From assembly GCF_007421815.1 (NCBI RefSeq), contig NZ_VLNT01000013.1, positions 1-64,000 of the forward strand: a stretch of DNA of 64,000 nt, read 5' to 3'. The stretch's first letter is position 1, and the number at the start of each line of letters is the position of its first letter. Below the pieces are notes generated by a model. That model did no database searches, was not told the origin of the DNA, and saw only the letters and a program-made list of their open reading frames with translations. This document shows, one piece after another, positions 53,843 to 62,130 of the stretch. The DNA is from Aeromicrobium piscarium (GTDB lineage: Bacteria; Actinomycetota; Actinomycetes; Propionibacteriales; Nocardioidaceae). A program made the position numbers and the translations under genes.

Positions 53843-54928
53843 TCAGGACGTCGTGTCCTTCTCGGCGTCGTCGTCCTCGGTGTACTGGCGCTGACGCTCT
53901 CGTTGCCCGTGGGTCAGCCGGCGCAGGTCCGTCTGGGAGTCGAAGCTCGATCCCAGGCCGCCTGCCACGACGCCCATCGCGGCGCTCAGCCAGGCGATGT
54001 CGAGGTAGTTGATGAAGCTCGCCTCCGTGTCGAGGACCATGCTCATGAACTCGGGGTCGATGACGACGAGGCTGGTCAGGAGGATCAGCACCACGAGCGT
54101 GGCGTAGAGGACGAGGACGCACAGGAACAGGGTCGCGATCGTCGACAGGTTGTAGAGCAGGACGACGGTCGAGAGACGCTCCTTGACGGGTGTGTCCCAG
54201 AGCCGGTTGCTGACGATGAGCCAGAAGACCATCGCGGTCATGGCCAGGAGCCCGATGAACAGCAGCCGCGTGGTCGACAGGTAGTTCGACATCTGCCAGA
54301 TCGAGTTGTAGAAGATGCCGAAGGCCCCGGTGGCCGAGGCCGCCGCCAGCGCGCTGGAGAGTCGCGGCGCGGTGCGCCAGGGGTCATTGGCCATCGTCAT
54401 GCCCAGCACGATCCGCAGGCCGCCTAGCCCCCGGCTGGATACGAGCTCGCGGTGGCCAGCGTCGTCGAGTGGCTCCTTCCAGGTGCTCCAGCGCAGGGAG
54501 TGGGCGTTCAGGTCGACGTCGTCATCGACCGGCATGAGTCGCTGCGCGCAGGCCATGAAGACGGTGAGGATGCGCCGTTTGGTGGTCACGGCACCCAGCG
54601 TCGGACAGGAGATGACGCCGACCTTCTCCTCGGGGAAGATCTCGGCGATCAGCGGTCTCTTGTCGCGGTGCCGGGGGATCTCGGTGAGCAGCAGGACCAC
54701 GTCGATGTGGTCGTAGCTCTCGGCGATGCGGTGCGCGACCCCGATGTCGAGAGTGTTGTCGGGGCGGATGCGGATGACCTCGGTCTGCGTGTACAGGGAG
54801 ACCGGAGGGCTGAAGGTGGTCTCCAGCTGCGTCTGCAGATCGTCCTTGATCGAGTTGACGCGACGACTGGGCAGCCCGGGGTCCGCGACGACCAGGACGT
54901 TGACACCCCGCGCGGGATCGCCGGTCAT
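53843..54928 (-). CDS. Uncharacterised membrane protein (paralogue of the gene at 60662-61879)
   Basis: This 361-residue protein has a soluble N-terminal domain that looks Rossmann-like (VNVLVVADPGLPSRRVNSI at the start, then DIGVAHRIAESYDHIDVVLLLTEIP and EKVGVISCPTLGAV). At least four membrane helices follow (about residues 195-325), then a charged tail (QTDLRRLTHGQRERQRQY). The second copy at 60662 shows the same order and similar segments, including DPG/DPV starts and the NDPWR/DNRPWR region before helix 1. No known function. It converges on ispH with a 9-bp gap. Confidence 0.75.
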   Translation of the reverse strand: MTGDPARGVNVLVVADPGLPSRRVNSIKDDLQTQLETTFSPPVSLYTQTEVIRIRPDNTLDIGVAHRIAESYDHIDVVLLLTEIPRHRDKRPLIAEIFPEEKVGVISCPTLGAVTTKRRILTVFMACAQRLMPVDDDVDLNAHSLRWSTWKEPLDDAGHRELVSSRGLGGLRIVLGMTMANDPWRTAPRLSSALAAASATGAFGIFYNSIWQMSNYLSTTRLLFIGLLAMTAMVFWLIVSNRLWDTPVKERLSTVVLLYNLSTIATLFLCVLVLYATLVVLILLTSLVVIDPEFMSMVLDTEASFINYLDIAWLSAAMGVVAGGLGSSFDSQTDLRRLTHGQRERQRQYTEDDDAEKDTTS

Positions 54929-55015
54929 GCATCATCTCCTCGGTAGTGGATGGCGAGAGTGGGCTTCCAGCCTTCCAGGAGGAGCGGAGGTCCACCACCG
55001 GAGCGCGTCCGGAGA

Positions 55016-55450
55016 TCAGCGACTAGGGGCAGGGCTGTTGACGATCCGTGCCACGATGACCCCCAGAGCCAGCGCGTGTCCGATCAGCAGAGGCACGCCG
55101 AAGGCGATCGTGCCCGATAGCGCACGGCCCAGGATGCCGACATCGTCGGGTGTCCCATCGAGGACGAGCGCGGAGCCGAAGAAGGCCGACACCAGCAGCA
55201 TCGCCGCCGCGAAGAGCACCGGCGGGGCGACGCCGGCGGCGAACAGCGCATCGGGGCGGACGGCGAGCGGGAGTGTCGCCACGACCAGCACGAAGCCGAG
55301 GGAGAACGGGAGCCCGAGCCGATGGTCGAGCAGGTCGAGCGAGATGATGACGGTGAGGGCGATGACGGCCAGCACGACGGCCTGCCGGGCGGTCAGGTCG
55401 TGACCCGCCAGGGTACGAGGTGCGCGCAGCAGCGCCGAGGCCATGGTCAT
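55016..55450 (-). CDS. DUF6542 membrane protein
   Basis: This 144-residue protein has four predicted helices and the DUF6542 pattern (LTARQAVVLAVIALTVIISLD, then GLPFSLGFVLVVATLPLAVR and ALFAAGVAPPVLFAAAML). Its ATG at 55450 overlaps the rmuC stop by 4 bp, supporting coupled translation. It matches Rv1111c, between ispH and ychF. Function is unknown. The 87 bp between this gene's end and the 53843-54928 gene hold no clear feature. Confidence 0.9.
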   Translation of the reverse strand: MTMASALLRAPRTLAGHDLTARQAVVLAVIALTVIISLDLLDHRLGLPFSLGFVLVVATLPLAVRPDALFAAGVAPPVLFAAAMLLVSAFFGSALVLDGTPDDVGILGRALSGTIAFGVPLLIGHALALGVIVARIVNSPAPSR

Positions 55451-56511
55451 GACGTTAACCGATCAGTGAGCTCCGAGGCCGTCATCTGACGGGGTGTCGT
55501 GTCGATGAGTCGCGGCGGGTCGAGCGGCGTGTCGCTCACCTGGAGGTCCTGGAGACGCCGGGCGCTGACCAGGACGCGCGACTCGACCGAGGCGATGGCG
55601 TCGTTATAGGAGCGGACCGCTTTGTCGAGCGCGCCACCGACGCGGTCGAGATGGCCGGCGACGGTACCGAGCCGCTCGTACAGCTCGCGTGCGGCACGGT
55701 GGATGTCCCGGGCGTTGTCGGCGAGCTGTTCCTGGGTCCATGCGAAGGCCACGGTGCGCAGCAGTGCGACGAGGGTGGTGGGGGTGGAGACGATGACGTG
55801 CTTGGCCGCGGCGTACTCCAGCAGCGCCGCATCGGCTTCGAGGGCCGCCGACAGGAAGGACTCGCCGGGAACGAAGAGCACGACGAACTCGGGAGCGTGG
55901 TCGAACTGGCGCCAGTAGGTCTTGGCGGCGAGCTGGTCGACATGGGTGCGCACCTGTCGCGCGTGGCGTCGTAGGTGAGCAGCGGCCTCGTCGTCGTCCT
56001 CGGCCTGTGCGACATCGAGGTAGGCGTCGAGCGGGACCTTGGCGTCGACGACCACCGACTTGCCGCCGGCCAGGTGGACGAGCATGTCGGGCCGCAGCCG
56101 ACCGTCGTCGCCCTCGGTGCTCACCTGGAGGTCGAAATCGCAGCGCTCGACCATGCCGGCGAGCTCGGCCGTGCGTCGCAGGTGCATCTCGCCCCAGCGT
56201 CCGCGTACCTGCGGTCGGCGCAGCGCGGTGGAGAGGGAGGCGGTCTCGCGACGCAGCTGCTCGCTGGTGAAGCGCACGGAGTCGACCTGCTCGCGTAGCT
56301 GTGCCTGCCAGGCCGTGCCGTGGGACTCCAGATCGCGAAGCCGTGAGTCGAAGCGCTCGATGCTCCGGGCGACGGGTTCCATCGCCAGGCGGGTGGCATC
56401 GGCGTCCACGGGCGCCGGCGCGGGAGCCCGGCGAGAAGCCGTGAGCTGGCCCGCGAAGAAGCCGAGGCCGAGGGCCAGGAGAGCGACGATCAGCAGGGGG
56501 AAGGCGTCCAT
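55447..56511 (-). CDS. rmuC: RmuC-family DNA recombination protein
   Basis: This 354-residue protein has an N-terminal membrane helix (residues 5-24), a coiled coil (about 45-95) and the RmuC nuclease-like domain with VRGRWGEMHLRRTAELAGM, RPDMLVHLAGGKSVVVDAKVPLDAY (conserved Asp and Lys of the PD-(D/E)xK-like core) and FVPGESFLSAAL. E. coli RmuC limits inversion at inverted repeats. This is notable here because long inverted-repeat arrays lie around it. It is coupled to the DUF6542 gene. Confidence 0.93.
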   Translation of the reverse strand: MDAFPLLIVALLALGLGFFAGQLTASRRAPAPAPVDADATRLAMEPVARSIERFDSRLRDLESHGTAWQAQLREQVDSVRFTSEQLRRETASLSTALRRPQVRGRWGEMHLRRTAELAGMVERCDFDLQVSTEGDDGRLRPDMLVHLAGGKSVVVDAKVPLDAYLDVAQAEDDDEAAAHLRRHARQVRTHVDQLAAKTYWRQFDHAPEFVVLFVPGESFLSAALEADAALLEYAAAKHVIVSTPTTLVALLRTVAFAWTQEQLADNARDIHRAARELYERLGTVAGHLDRVGGALDKAVRSYNDAIASVESRVLVSARRLQDLQVSDTPLDPPRLIDTTPRQMTASELTDRLTS

Positions 56512-56572
56512 GCCTCCACTGTGACCTCACCCACCGACAAAACCGCGCATGTCACCCGCCGTACCCGGTGGC

Positions 56573-56691
56573 GGTAGGCCATCAACGCTACGCGTGCGGT
56601 GGCGGTAGGCGATCAACGCTAAACGTCGTCGATTCGGTTGATGGCGTACCTCGACCGACCGACGTGTGGCTGGTTCGGTTGATGGTCCACC
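56573..56691. repeat. Family A word array, locus A5 (4 words, 119 bp)
   Basis: Forward words lie at 56573 (GGTAGGCCATCAACGCT) and 56604 (GGTAGGCGATCAACGCT), inverted words at 56634 (TCGGTTGATGGCGTACC) and 56675 (TCGGTTGATGGTCCACC). Starts are 31, 30 and 41 bp apart; the last spacing is one extra helical turn. It lies between mhuD and rmuC on the minus strand. Confidence 0.85.
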
Positions 56692-56719
56692 GCCACAAGG
56701 CGGCGAGGAGGGACGGGCC

Positions 56720-57046
56720 TCAGCGTCCGGAGCCGCCGGCGACCTCGTAGGACCAGAGCTCGCTCTGGGTGCCGACCGGCTTCGTGGCCTCGCCGCCCTC
56801 ACGCTCGCTCTCCGAGCGATGCCCGTGGCCGAACGCGGCCGAGTTCATCCAGGCCTGGAACGACTCCTCGTCGCGCCAACGGGTGACGACGAGCCACTGC
56901 TCGCGGTCGTCGGTGGGCTTGAGGAGCTCGAAGCCTTCGAAGCCTTCCTGTCCGTCGACGGCACCGGCACGCTTGGCGAAGCGGTGGGCGAGCTCGTCGC
57001 CGCTCTCCTTGGGCACAGTGATGGCATTGATCTTGATGACGCTCAT
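56720..57046 (-). CDS. mhuD: MhuD-like haem-degrading monooxygenase
   Basis: This 108-residue ABM-fold protein has features matching M. tuberculosis MhuD: VIKINAITVP with Asn7, the AGAVDGQEGFEGFELLKPTD core, WLVVTRWRDEESFQAWM with Trp66, and the GHGHRS segment with His near position 75 as the haem ligand. These Asn, Trp and His residues are the catalytic set of IsdG-type enzymes. It would open the haem ring and release iron. It gives a plausible intracellular end point for haem taken up through the HtaA proteins, although no iron box was found next to it. Confidence 0.9.
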   Translation of the reverse strand: MSVIKINAITVPKESGDELAHRFAKRAGAVDGQEGFEGFELLKPTDDREQWLVVTRWRDEESFQAWMNSAAFGHGHRSESEREGGEATKPVGTQSELWSYEVAGGSGR

Positions 57047-57149
57047 GACGCCATCCTCGCACCCCGGTTCCCGGGCGGTGAGTATGCGCCCTTTCCCCGC
57101 AGCCGGCGGTGCGACAGCGTCCGGTTGGTTGATTCACACGGACGGACAG

Positions 57150-57911
57150 TCACCGGTCGCCCGGCCGGTGGGCGAGGAGGACGAGATCGTCATCGGACTC
57201 CTCATACTCCACGTCCAGGCCGGCGTCTTCGCCGATGCGGCGGGCCTCGGTGCGCTGTTCAGGGGCGATCAGGGTGACGAAAAGACCGCCTGGCGCGAGC
57301 CAGGACGCGGCCTCGTGGGCGACCGCTCGCCAGGGGTCGAGACCGTCCGGCCCGCCGTCGACCGAGACCTCGGGCTCGTGTGCGCGGAAGTCGGCGTGGA
57401 TCCGGTGGAGTTGCCCGGTCGGCACGTGGGGCAGATAGGCCACCGCGAGGTCGATGCGACCACGCGAGGAGGACGGCAGAGGCGACCACCAGGACCCCTC
57501 GGCCACCTCGAATCCGTAACGTCGCGCCGTCCGCCGAGCGGACGACATGGCTACGGGGTCGACTTCGGTGCCGATGATGCGGGCGGCGAGCCGGGTCGCG
57601 AGGATCGCCGCGAGCGTGCCGGCACCGCAGCCGAGGTCGACGACGATGCGAGCATCGGGACGGCGTGCCGCTGCGATCTCGGCGATGGCGGTGGCTCGTG
57701 CGCGCGGCACGAAGACCCCGGGTCCGAGATCGACCCGCACATCACCGATAGCGGCGAAGCCGAGGACCTGCTCCAATGGGCTCCCCTCGATGCGCCGCGC
57801 GACCGCTGTCTCCAGCGCCTCGCCGCTGAAGGCCGCCCGTAAGGCGTTGGCCTCGTCCTCGGCGAAGACGCAGCCTGCGGCGCGCAGACGCTCCGCCAGC
57901 TCATCCGTCAC
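57150..57911 (-). CDS. HemK/PrmC-like methyltransferase with altered NPPY motif
   Basis: This 253-residue protein has GTG 57911. It resembles release-factor glutamine methyltransferases: an N-terminal helical domain ([27 protein letters not shown]), the SAM motif [13 protein letters not shown], and [14 protein letters not shown]. In PrmC the next motif is NPPY, where Asn and Tyr bind the target Gln. Here the segment reads VAYLPHVP, so Asn is lost. The C-terminal [12 protein letters not shown] is kept. It is probably a paralogue acting on another substrate. It is divergent from a GNAT gene. Confidence 0.82.
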   Translation of the reverse strand: MTDELAERLRAAGCVFAEDEANALRAAFSGEALETAVARRIEGSPLEQVLGFAAIGDVRVDLGPGVFVPRARATAIAEIAAARRPDARIVVDLGCGAGTLAAILATRLAARIIGTEVDPVAMSSARRTARRYGFEVAEGSWWSPLPSSSRGRIDLAVAYLPHVPTGQLHRIHADFRAHEPEVSVDGGPDGLDPWRAVAHEAASWLAPGGLFVTLIAPEQRTEARRIGEDAGLDVEYEESDDDLVLLAHRPGDR

Positions 57912-57929
57912 CCTCGTAGGGTACGAGCC

Positions 57930-58472
57930 ATGGACGCGACGATCAGGACCGAACGCCTCGTGCTGCGCCGGATGGGTCTCGATGACACCGACTTCCTCTT
58001 CGATCTGTTCTCGCGTCCGGAGGTGGCACGGTGGAGCGGGGCGGGGAAGCCGATGACCGAGCGTGCGCAGGCCGTCGAGCGCATCGAGGCGCAACCCGGT
58101 CGCGCTGGTGATCATCCCGCCTGCGGGGTCTTCGGAGTCGAGGTCGGCGAGGAGCTCGTGGGTATGGCGTTGCTCGTGCCGCCGCCGTCGAGCGGGGGAG
58201 GTGCGCGTGACGATGTCGAGATCGGCTGGCACTTCCATCCCGATGCCTGGGGCCACGGGTACGCGACGGAGGCCGCCAGGGCCCTCGTCGACCGCGGCTT
58301 CTCGGCGGGATTCGAGGAGCTGTACGCGGTCACCGATCCGGACAACGAGCGTTCGCAGGCGGTCTGCCGTCGCCTCGGCATGACCGACCTCGGGCTCCGC
58401 GACGACTGGTACGACACCACGACCCGGGCGTTCGTGCTCGCCGCGGCATCCGGGCGGGGGAGCGACCAGTAG
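57930..58472 (+). CDS. GNAT acetyltransferase, RimJ/RimL type
   Basis: This 180-residue protein has [22 protein letters not shown] at the start, the typical opening of RimJ/L-type acetyltransferases. [20 protein letters not shown] contains the acetyl-CoA-binding GHGYATEA segment, and [18 protein letters not shown] is the conserved C-terminal part. It may acetylate a protein N-terminus or a small amine. It is divergent from the HemK-like gene with an 18-bp gap, and its stop lies 11 bp before ychF, so it may be cotranscribed with that gene. Confidence 0.92.
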   Translation: MDATIRTERLVLRRMGLDDTDFLFDLFSRPEVARWSGAGKPMTERAQAVERIEAQPGRAGDHPACGVFGVEVGEELVGMALLVPPPSSGGGARDDVEIGWHFHPDAWGHGYATEAARALVDRGFSAGFEELYAVTDPDNERSQAVCRRLGMTDLGLRDDWYDTTTRAFVLAAASGRGSDQ

Positions 58473-58483
58473 GCTAGTGCCCC

Positions 58484-59572
58484 GTGGCACTCACCATCGG
58501 CATCGTCGGGCTCCCCAACGCGGGCAAGTCGACCCTCTTCAACGCTCTGACCAAGAACGACGTCCTCGCGGCGAACTACCCGTTCGCGACGATCGAGCCC
58601 AATGTGGGCGTGGTCGGCGTCCCGGACTCGCGGCTGGAGAAGCTCGCCGAGATCTTCGGTTCCGCCAAGATCCTGCCCGCTACCGTGCAGTTCGTCGACA
58701 TCGCCGGCATCGTGCGCGGCGCCTCCGAGGGCGAGGGGATGGGCAACGCGTTCCTGTCTCACATCCGCGAGTCCGATGCCATCTGCCAGGTGACCCGCGT
58801 GTTCCGCGATGAGGACGTCACGCATGTGGACGGCGAGGTCAATCCGTCCAGCGATATCGGCACGATCTCGACCGAGCTGATCCTCGCCGATCTGCAGACG
58901 GTCGAGAAGGCGATCACGCGCCTCGAGAAGGAGTCGCGCAAGGACAAGTCCCTCGTGCCGCAGCTCGACGAGGCCCGTAAGGCTCAGGAGGTCCTCGAGG
59001 CCGGCAATGGCGTCTTCTCGGCCGGACTCGACTTGGAACTGCTGCGCGATCTGCACCTGATGACCGCCAAGCGCTTCCTCTATGTCTTCAACTGCGACGC
59101 CGACGAGCTCGCCGACGAGGACCTGAAGGCCAAGATGCGCGACATCGTCGCCCCGGCCGAGGCGATCTTCCTCGATGCCCTCGCCGAGTCCGAGCTCGCG
59201 GGTCTCGGCGACGACGAGGAGGCCGACGAGATGCGTGCCGAGTTGCTCGCCGAGATGGGCGTGACCGAGCCCGGCCTCGACGCCCTCGCGCGCGTCGGCT
59301 TCGACACCCTCGGACTGCAGACCTATCTGACCGCCGGGCCCAAGGAGGCTCGCGCCTGGACCATTCGCAAGGGCGCGACCGCTCCCGAGGCGGCCGGTGT
59401 GATCCACACCGACTTCCAGCGCGGCTTCATCAAGGCCGAGATCGTGTCCTTCGAGGACCTCGTCGAGGCGGGCTCGATGAACGCGGCGAAGGCCGCTGGC
59501 AAGGTCCGTATGGAGGGCAAGGACTACATCATGTCCGACGGCGACGTGGTTGAATTTCGTTTCGCCGTATAA
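58484..59572 (+). CDS. ychF: Redox-regulated ATPase YchF (Obg-family)
   Basis: This 362-residue protein starts at GTG. It has G1 VGLPNAGKSTLF, FVDIAGIVRGASEGEGMGNAF (G3) and YVFNCDADE, where GTPases have NKxD; the altered G4 motif explains the ATP preference of this family. The C-terminal TGS domain ends with YIMSDGDVVEFRFAV. The last nine codons (GTT GAA TTT CGT and so on, 59546-59572) are AT-rich against the strongly GC-biased remainder. Copies of this 3' end recur at 62966 and 63797, ending FRFNV. This suggests the native end was displaced by inserted DNA. Confidence 0.96.
   Translation: MALTIGIVGLPNAGKSTLFNALTKNDVLAANYPFATIEPNVGVVGVPDSRLEKLAEIFGSAKILPATVQFVDIAGIVRGASEGEGMGNAFLSHIRESDAICQVTRVFRDEDVTHVDGEVNPSSDIGTISTELILADLQTVEKAITRLEKESRKDKSLVPQLDEARKAQEVLEAGNGVFSAGLDLELLRDLHLMTAKRFLYVFNCDADELADEDLKAKMRDIVAPAEAIFLDALAESELAGLGDDEEADEMRAELLAEMGVTEPGLDALARVGFDTLGLQTYLTAGPKEARAWTIRKGATAPEAAGVIHTDFQRGFIKAEIVSFEDLVEAGSMNAAKAAGKVRMEGKDYIMSDGDVVEFRFAV
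59544..59562 (+). other. Proposed attachment-like site: ychF 3' end, copy 1
   Basis: ACGTGGTTGAATTTCGTTT within ychF matches ACGTGGTGGAGTTTCGGTTT at 62966 except for three third-position changes. Similarity stops just upstream of this core in the later copy. It could be a crossover site of an element targeting ychF. No integrase was found in the window. Confidence 0.5.
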
Positions 59573-59691
59573 CCTCTGGCGTCCGTGACAGGTCGTGAAC
59601 GGGCCTGTTGTACAGACGAACTGAAGCGCCAGCCAACAACATTACTGTGTGAACGCATCGGGACTGATGCGCGATCAGGTGTCAGCTGGGG

Positions 59692-60155
59692 TTAGGCCGC
59701 CAGGCTGACGGTCGGGTTCATGATGGTCTCGTACTCGATGGGGGTCGATCGGCCCAGTCGGGCTTGTCGGCGGCGTCGGTGGTAGTAGGTCCGCTCGATC
59801 CAGGTGATGATCGCGATCCGCAGCTCTTCTCGAGTCCGCCACCTCTTGCGGTCCAGGACGTTCTTCTGCCGCAGAGCGAAGAAGGACTCCATCGCGCCGT
59901 TGTGCCCGGCGGCATCCACTTTCCCCATCGATCCGATGAGGTGATGGAAGTTCAGGGCGTGCACGAAGCTTCGCGCGCAAAACTGGGATCCTCGGTCTGA
60001 ATGCACGATGCATCCGGCAGCGTCGCGACGACGAGAAATCGCGTTGTTCAGCGCGTTCACCGCGAGGCGGGCCTTCATCCGGTCACTGATGGGACCCGCA
60101 GGGACATCGCGACAGGGATCCCGTCGGCGGCGAGCTCGCTCACGAGCGGGTAGAA
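59692..60155 (-). pseudogene. IS3-family OrfB with out-of-frame internal deletion
   Basis: The start reads FYPLVSELAADGIPVAMS, as in the OrfB at position 94. It then jumps frame to PISDRMKARLAVNALNNAI, the equivalent of residue 161 onward. About 138 codons are missing, including the first catalytic Asp. Later catalytic residues remain: VHSDRGSQF and AMESFFAL. The C-terminus is complete (RSTPIEYE). This is a deletion derivative, not a frameshifted full gene. Confidence 0.88.
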
Positions 60156-60448
60156 CCTTTTCCCGGCAGGTCTGCCTGGGACAGGTAGGCGGCCGCGGGG
60201 CGCAGGACCTCGTTCTCCTGCTCGAGCAGCCGGTTCCGGCGACGCAGATCGCGCAGCTCAGTCGATTCTTCCCGGGTCTTTCCGGGCCGGGCACCGTCTT
60301 CGACGTCAGCCTGACGCATCCAGTTCGTCAGGCACGACTCAGAGATCCCGAAGTCCTTCGCAATCACGGCGAGCTTCCGGCCGGGTCCACGGTTCCTCGC
60401 GACGCGGACGACGTCGTCCCGGAACTCCTGGGGATAGGGAGCAGTCAT
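60140..60448 (-). CDS. IS3-family transposase OrfA
   Basis: This 102-residue protein has ATG 60448 (MTAPYPQEFRDDVVRVARNR). It has the helix-turn-helix IAKDFGISESCLTNWMRQADV and the leucine-zipper stretch RNRLLEQENEVLRPAAAYLS used for dimer formation. It binds IS ends. It is intact, but its partner orfB is broken. The stop falls inside the start of the orfB remnant, as in the first element. Confidence 0.88.
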   Translation of the reverse strand: MTAPYPQEFRDDVVRVARNRGPGRKLAVIAKDFGISESCLTNWMRQADVEDGARPGKTREESTELRDLRRRNRLLEQENEVLRPAAAYLSQADLPGKGSTRS

Positions 60449-60661
60449 GGTGCACACCCCTCCCCTGCAACGCTCTCCAGCGCCACAGATCATGTGACAC
60501 CTACACGTGCGTCAGTCCCTATGGCTTTGGTGATCGCTTTTATGTCGCACCACAAACGAAAGTGGTAGCTCGTTGAGGGATCCCCAGCGGGCATTCATTC
60601 GGGCGGGCTTACGTACGCCAAGAACTTGAGCCCCACCATCCACCGCCGACCTATTGCCTCC

Positions 60662-61879
60662 TCAGTGGTCCGGGCCTGCATCGGAGTCCTCTGCACGAGA
60701 TGTGTCGTCGTTCTGCGCCGCGTCGTGGACCGCGCTGTCATTGTTCTCTGCGCTGCGTGAGCGGCGCCGCGCCTCGCGCCGTGCGCGCTCCCGGTAGCTA
60801 TAGGCGGCCTCGTGCACCGACTCTTCACTTTCGAAGCCAGACCCAATCGCACCGGCGATCGTCGCAGCGGCGGTCGCGAACTGGGTCACCAGGAGATACT
60901 CGCCCAGTCCGTATTCGTCTCCGGCGTACTGGCTGAACACCTCCGGAGTGAAAACGATCAGCGCGGCGGTCAGGTTCAGGACGAACAGCCCCGCATAGCC
61001 GCACGTCAGCCCAATGGCGAGGGTCAAGACAGTCGACGCGTTGAACAGCACCGTTCGGTCACGTTCCTGCGGCGGCAGATCTTTGGCTCGTTCCCAGAGG
61101 CGGTGATAGACGATGAGCCAAGTGATCATCACCGTAATTGAGGCAACGACGACGGCGACCAGCTGCCACGCTGCCATGGTGAGTGCGAGTTCCCACAGCG
61201 TGGCGTTCAACAGATAGAACGCGCTGAACGCGAACGCTCCCACCAACGCCCCTCGGAGACCGGAGACCAGCCGCCACGGACGATTATCCCGGACCATTCC
61301 CACGAGTAGCCGCAGACGCCCGCGGTCCGCGAAGATACGGACGTCGACCCCGTCTTGGTCTGGGGTCGTCCGCTCGAAGGCGCCGCCCAGAGCCGGGACC
61401 CGTGACCGCCGATGCGCCTGGGAGCCGTCCTTCGGAATGGTCCCGCCGCGCATATCCCCAATCAGCTGTGTCACCACCTCTGAAACTCGCCTTCGAAGTC
61501 TCATGGCCCCGAACGCCGGCAGTGAAACCACCGCCACGTTCCGACTGTGGTCGGCGTCAGCGACGACGGGGCGCCGGTCGATCATCAGTGGGAGGTCGGT
61601 CACGCATACCGCGAGGTCCCAGCCATGTTCCCGCTTACGCTCGGCTGCCAGGTCCATCATCTCAAGCCGCTTCTCGTCACTGGGAGGCAGCCTCTCTCGG
61701 TGCACCTCCACTCTCCAGTGACCGTCAGAGAGCTGCTCGGGGAGCAGGCCAGGCAGTTCCCGTTCGAGATGCTTCGCGACTGTCAGGGCGGTGGCGACCG
61801 GATCGGCCACCACCCCGACCACTACCTCTCCCGTCGGGCTTTGCGTCGTCCCGATGGGTTCACTCTTGTGAGGCGTCAA
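60662..61879 (-). CDS. Uncharacterised membrane protein, paralogue of the 53843-54928 gene
   Basis: This 405-residue protein has a TTG start supported by AAGGAG 8 bases upstream. It has an N-terminal Rossmann-like domain (VVVGVVADPVATALTVAKHL, then DLAVCVTDLPLMIDRRPVVADAD and NVAVVSLPAFGAMRLRR), four or more helices (about residues 220-345), and a long charged tail rich in Arg then Asp. Layout and several segments match the core-genome copy 6 kb upstream; the linker after the Rossmann-like domain is diverged. Its position among IS remnants suggests it came with mobile DNA. The 159 bp between it and the IS hold nothing recognisable. Confidence 0.75.
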   Translation of the reverse strand: MTPHKSEPIGTTQSPTGEVVVGVVADPVATALTVAKHLERELPGLLPEQLSDGHWRVEVHRERLPPSDEKRLEMMDLAAERKREHGWDLAVCVTDLPLMIDRRPVVADADHSRNVAVVSLPAFGAMRLRRRVSEVVTQLIGDMRGGTIPKDGSQAHRRSRVPALGGAFERTTPDQDGVDVRIFADRGRLRLLVGMVRDNRPWRLVSGLRGALVGAFAFSAFYLLNATLWELALTMAAWQLVAVVVASITVMITWLIVYHRLWERAKDLPPQERDRTVLFNASTVLTLAIGLTCGYAGLFVLNLTAALIVFTPEVFSQYAGDEYGLGEYLLVTQFATAAATIAGAIGSGFESEESVHEAAYSYRERARREARRRSRSAENNDSAVHDAAQNDDTSRAEDSDAGPDH

Positions 61880-61930
61880 AAGGCGACTCCTTCCGCGTAG
61901 TCAGTTTGAATCGTCCCGGCTTCTCTGCCG

Positions 61931-62130
61931 CTACTTTGTGGGTGCGGGCTCTCGGGTGAGGGCCTCGTTGTGCAGCGTCTCGAACTCTATCGGGGTGAGC
62001 ATCCCGAGGGAGCCGTGGAGGCGTCGGTTGTTGTACCAGTCGACCCAGCCGGCGGTCGCGAACTCGACGTCTGCGAGGGTCCGGTAGGGGCCGGCGTGGA
62101 AGACGGTGGTGCGGATGCACTCCGATTCAC
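61931..62130 (-). pseudogene. IS3-family OrfB C-terminal fragment
   Basis: The minus strand reads ECIRTTVFHAGPYRTLADVE, then ATAGWVDWYNNRRLHGSLGM and LTPIEFETLHNEALTREPAP to a TAG at 61931-61933. This is the end of an OrfB of a different IS3 subgroup from the other two elements. A likely IS end (TGAATCGTCCCGG) lies near 61906. The fragment stops exactly where the Abi_2 homology begins, so the IS probably removed the 5' part of that gene. Confidence 0.85.

Larger units (their letters stand above)
59680..60502 (-). mobile_element. Defective IS3-family element
   Basis: It carries an intact orfA and an orfB with an internal deletion. Possible terminal repeats AGGTGTCA lie at 59677-59684 and, inverted, at 60495-60502. 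It is a diverged relative of the element at position 1. No target duplication could be identified. The 107 bp between ychF and the element hold no clear feature. It cannot move without help because OrfB lacks a catalytic residue. Confidence 0.8.
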
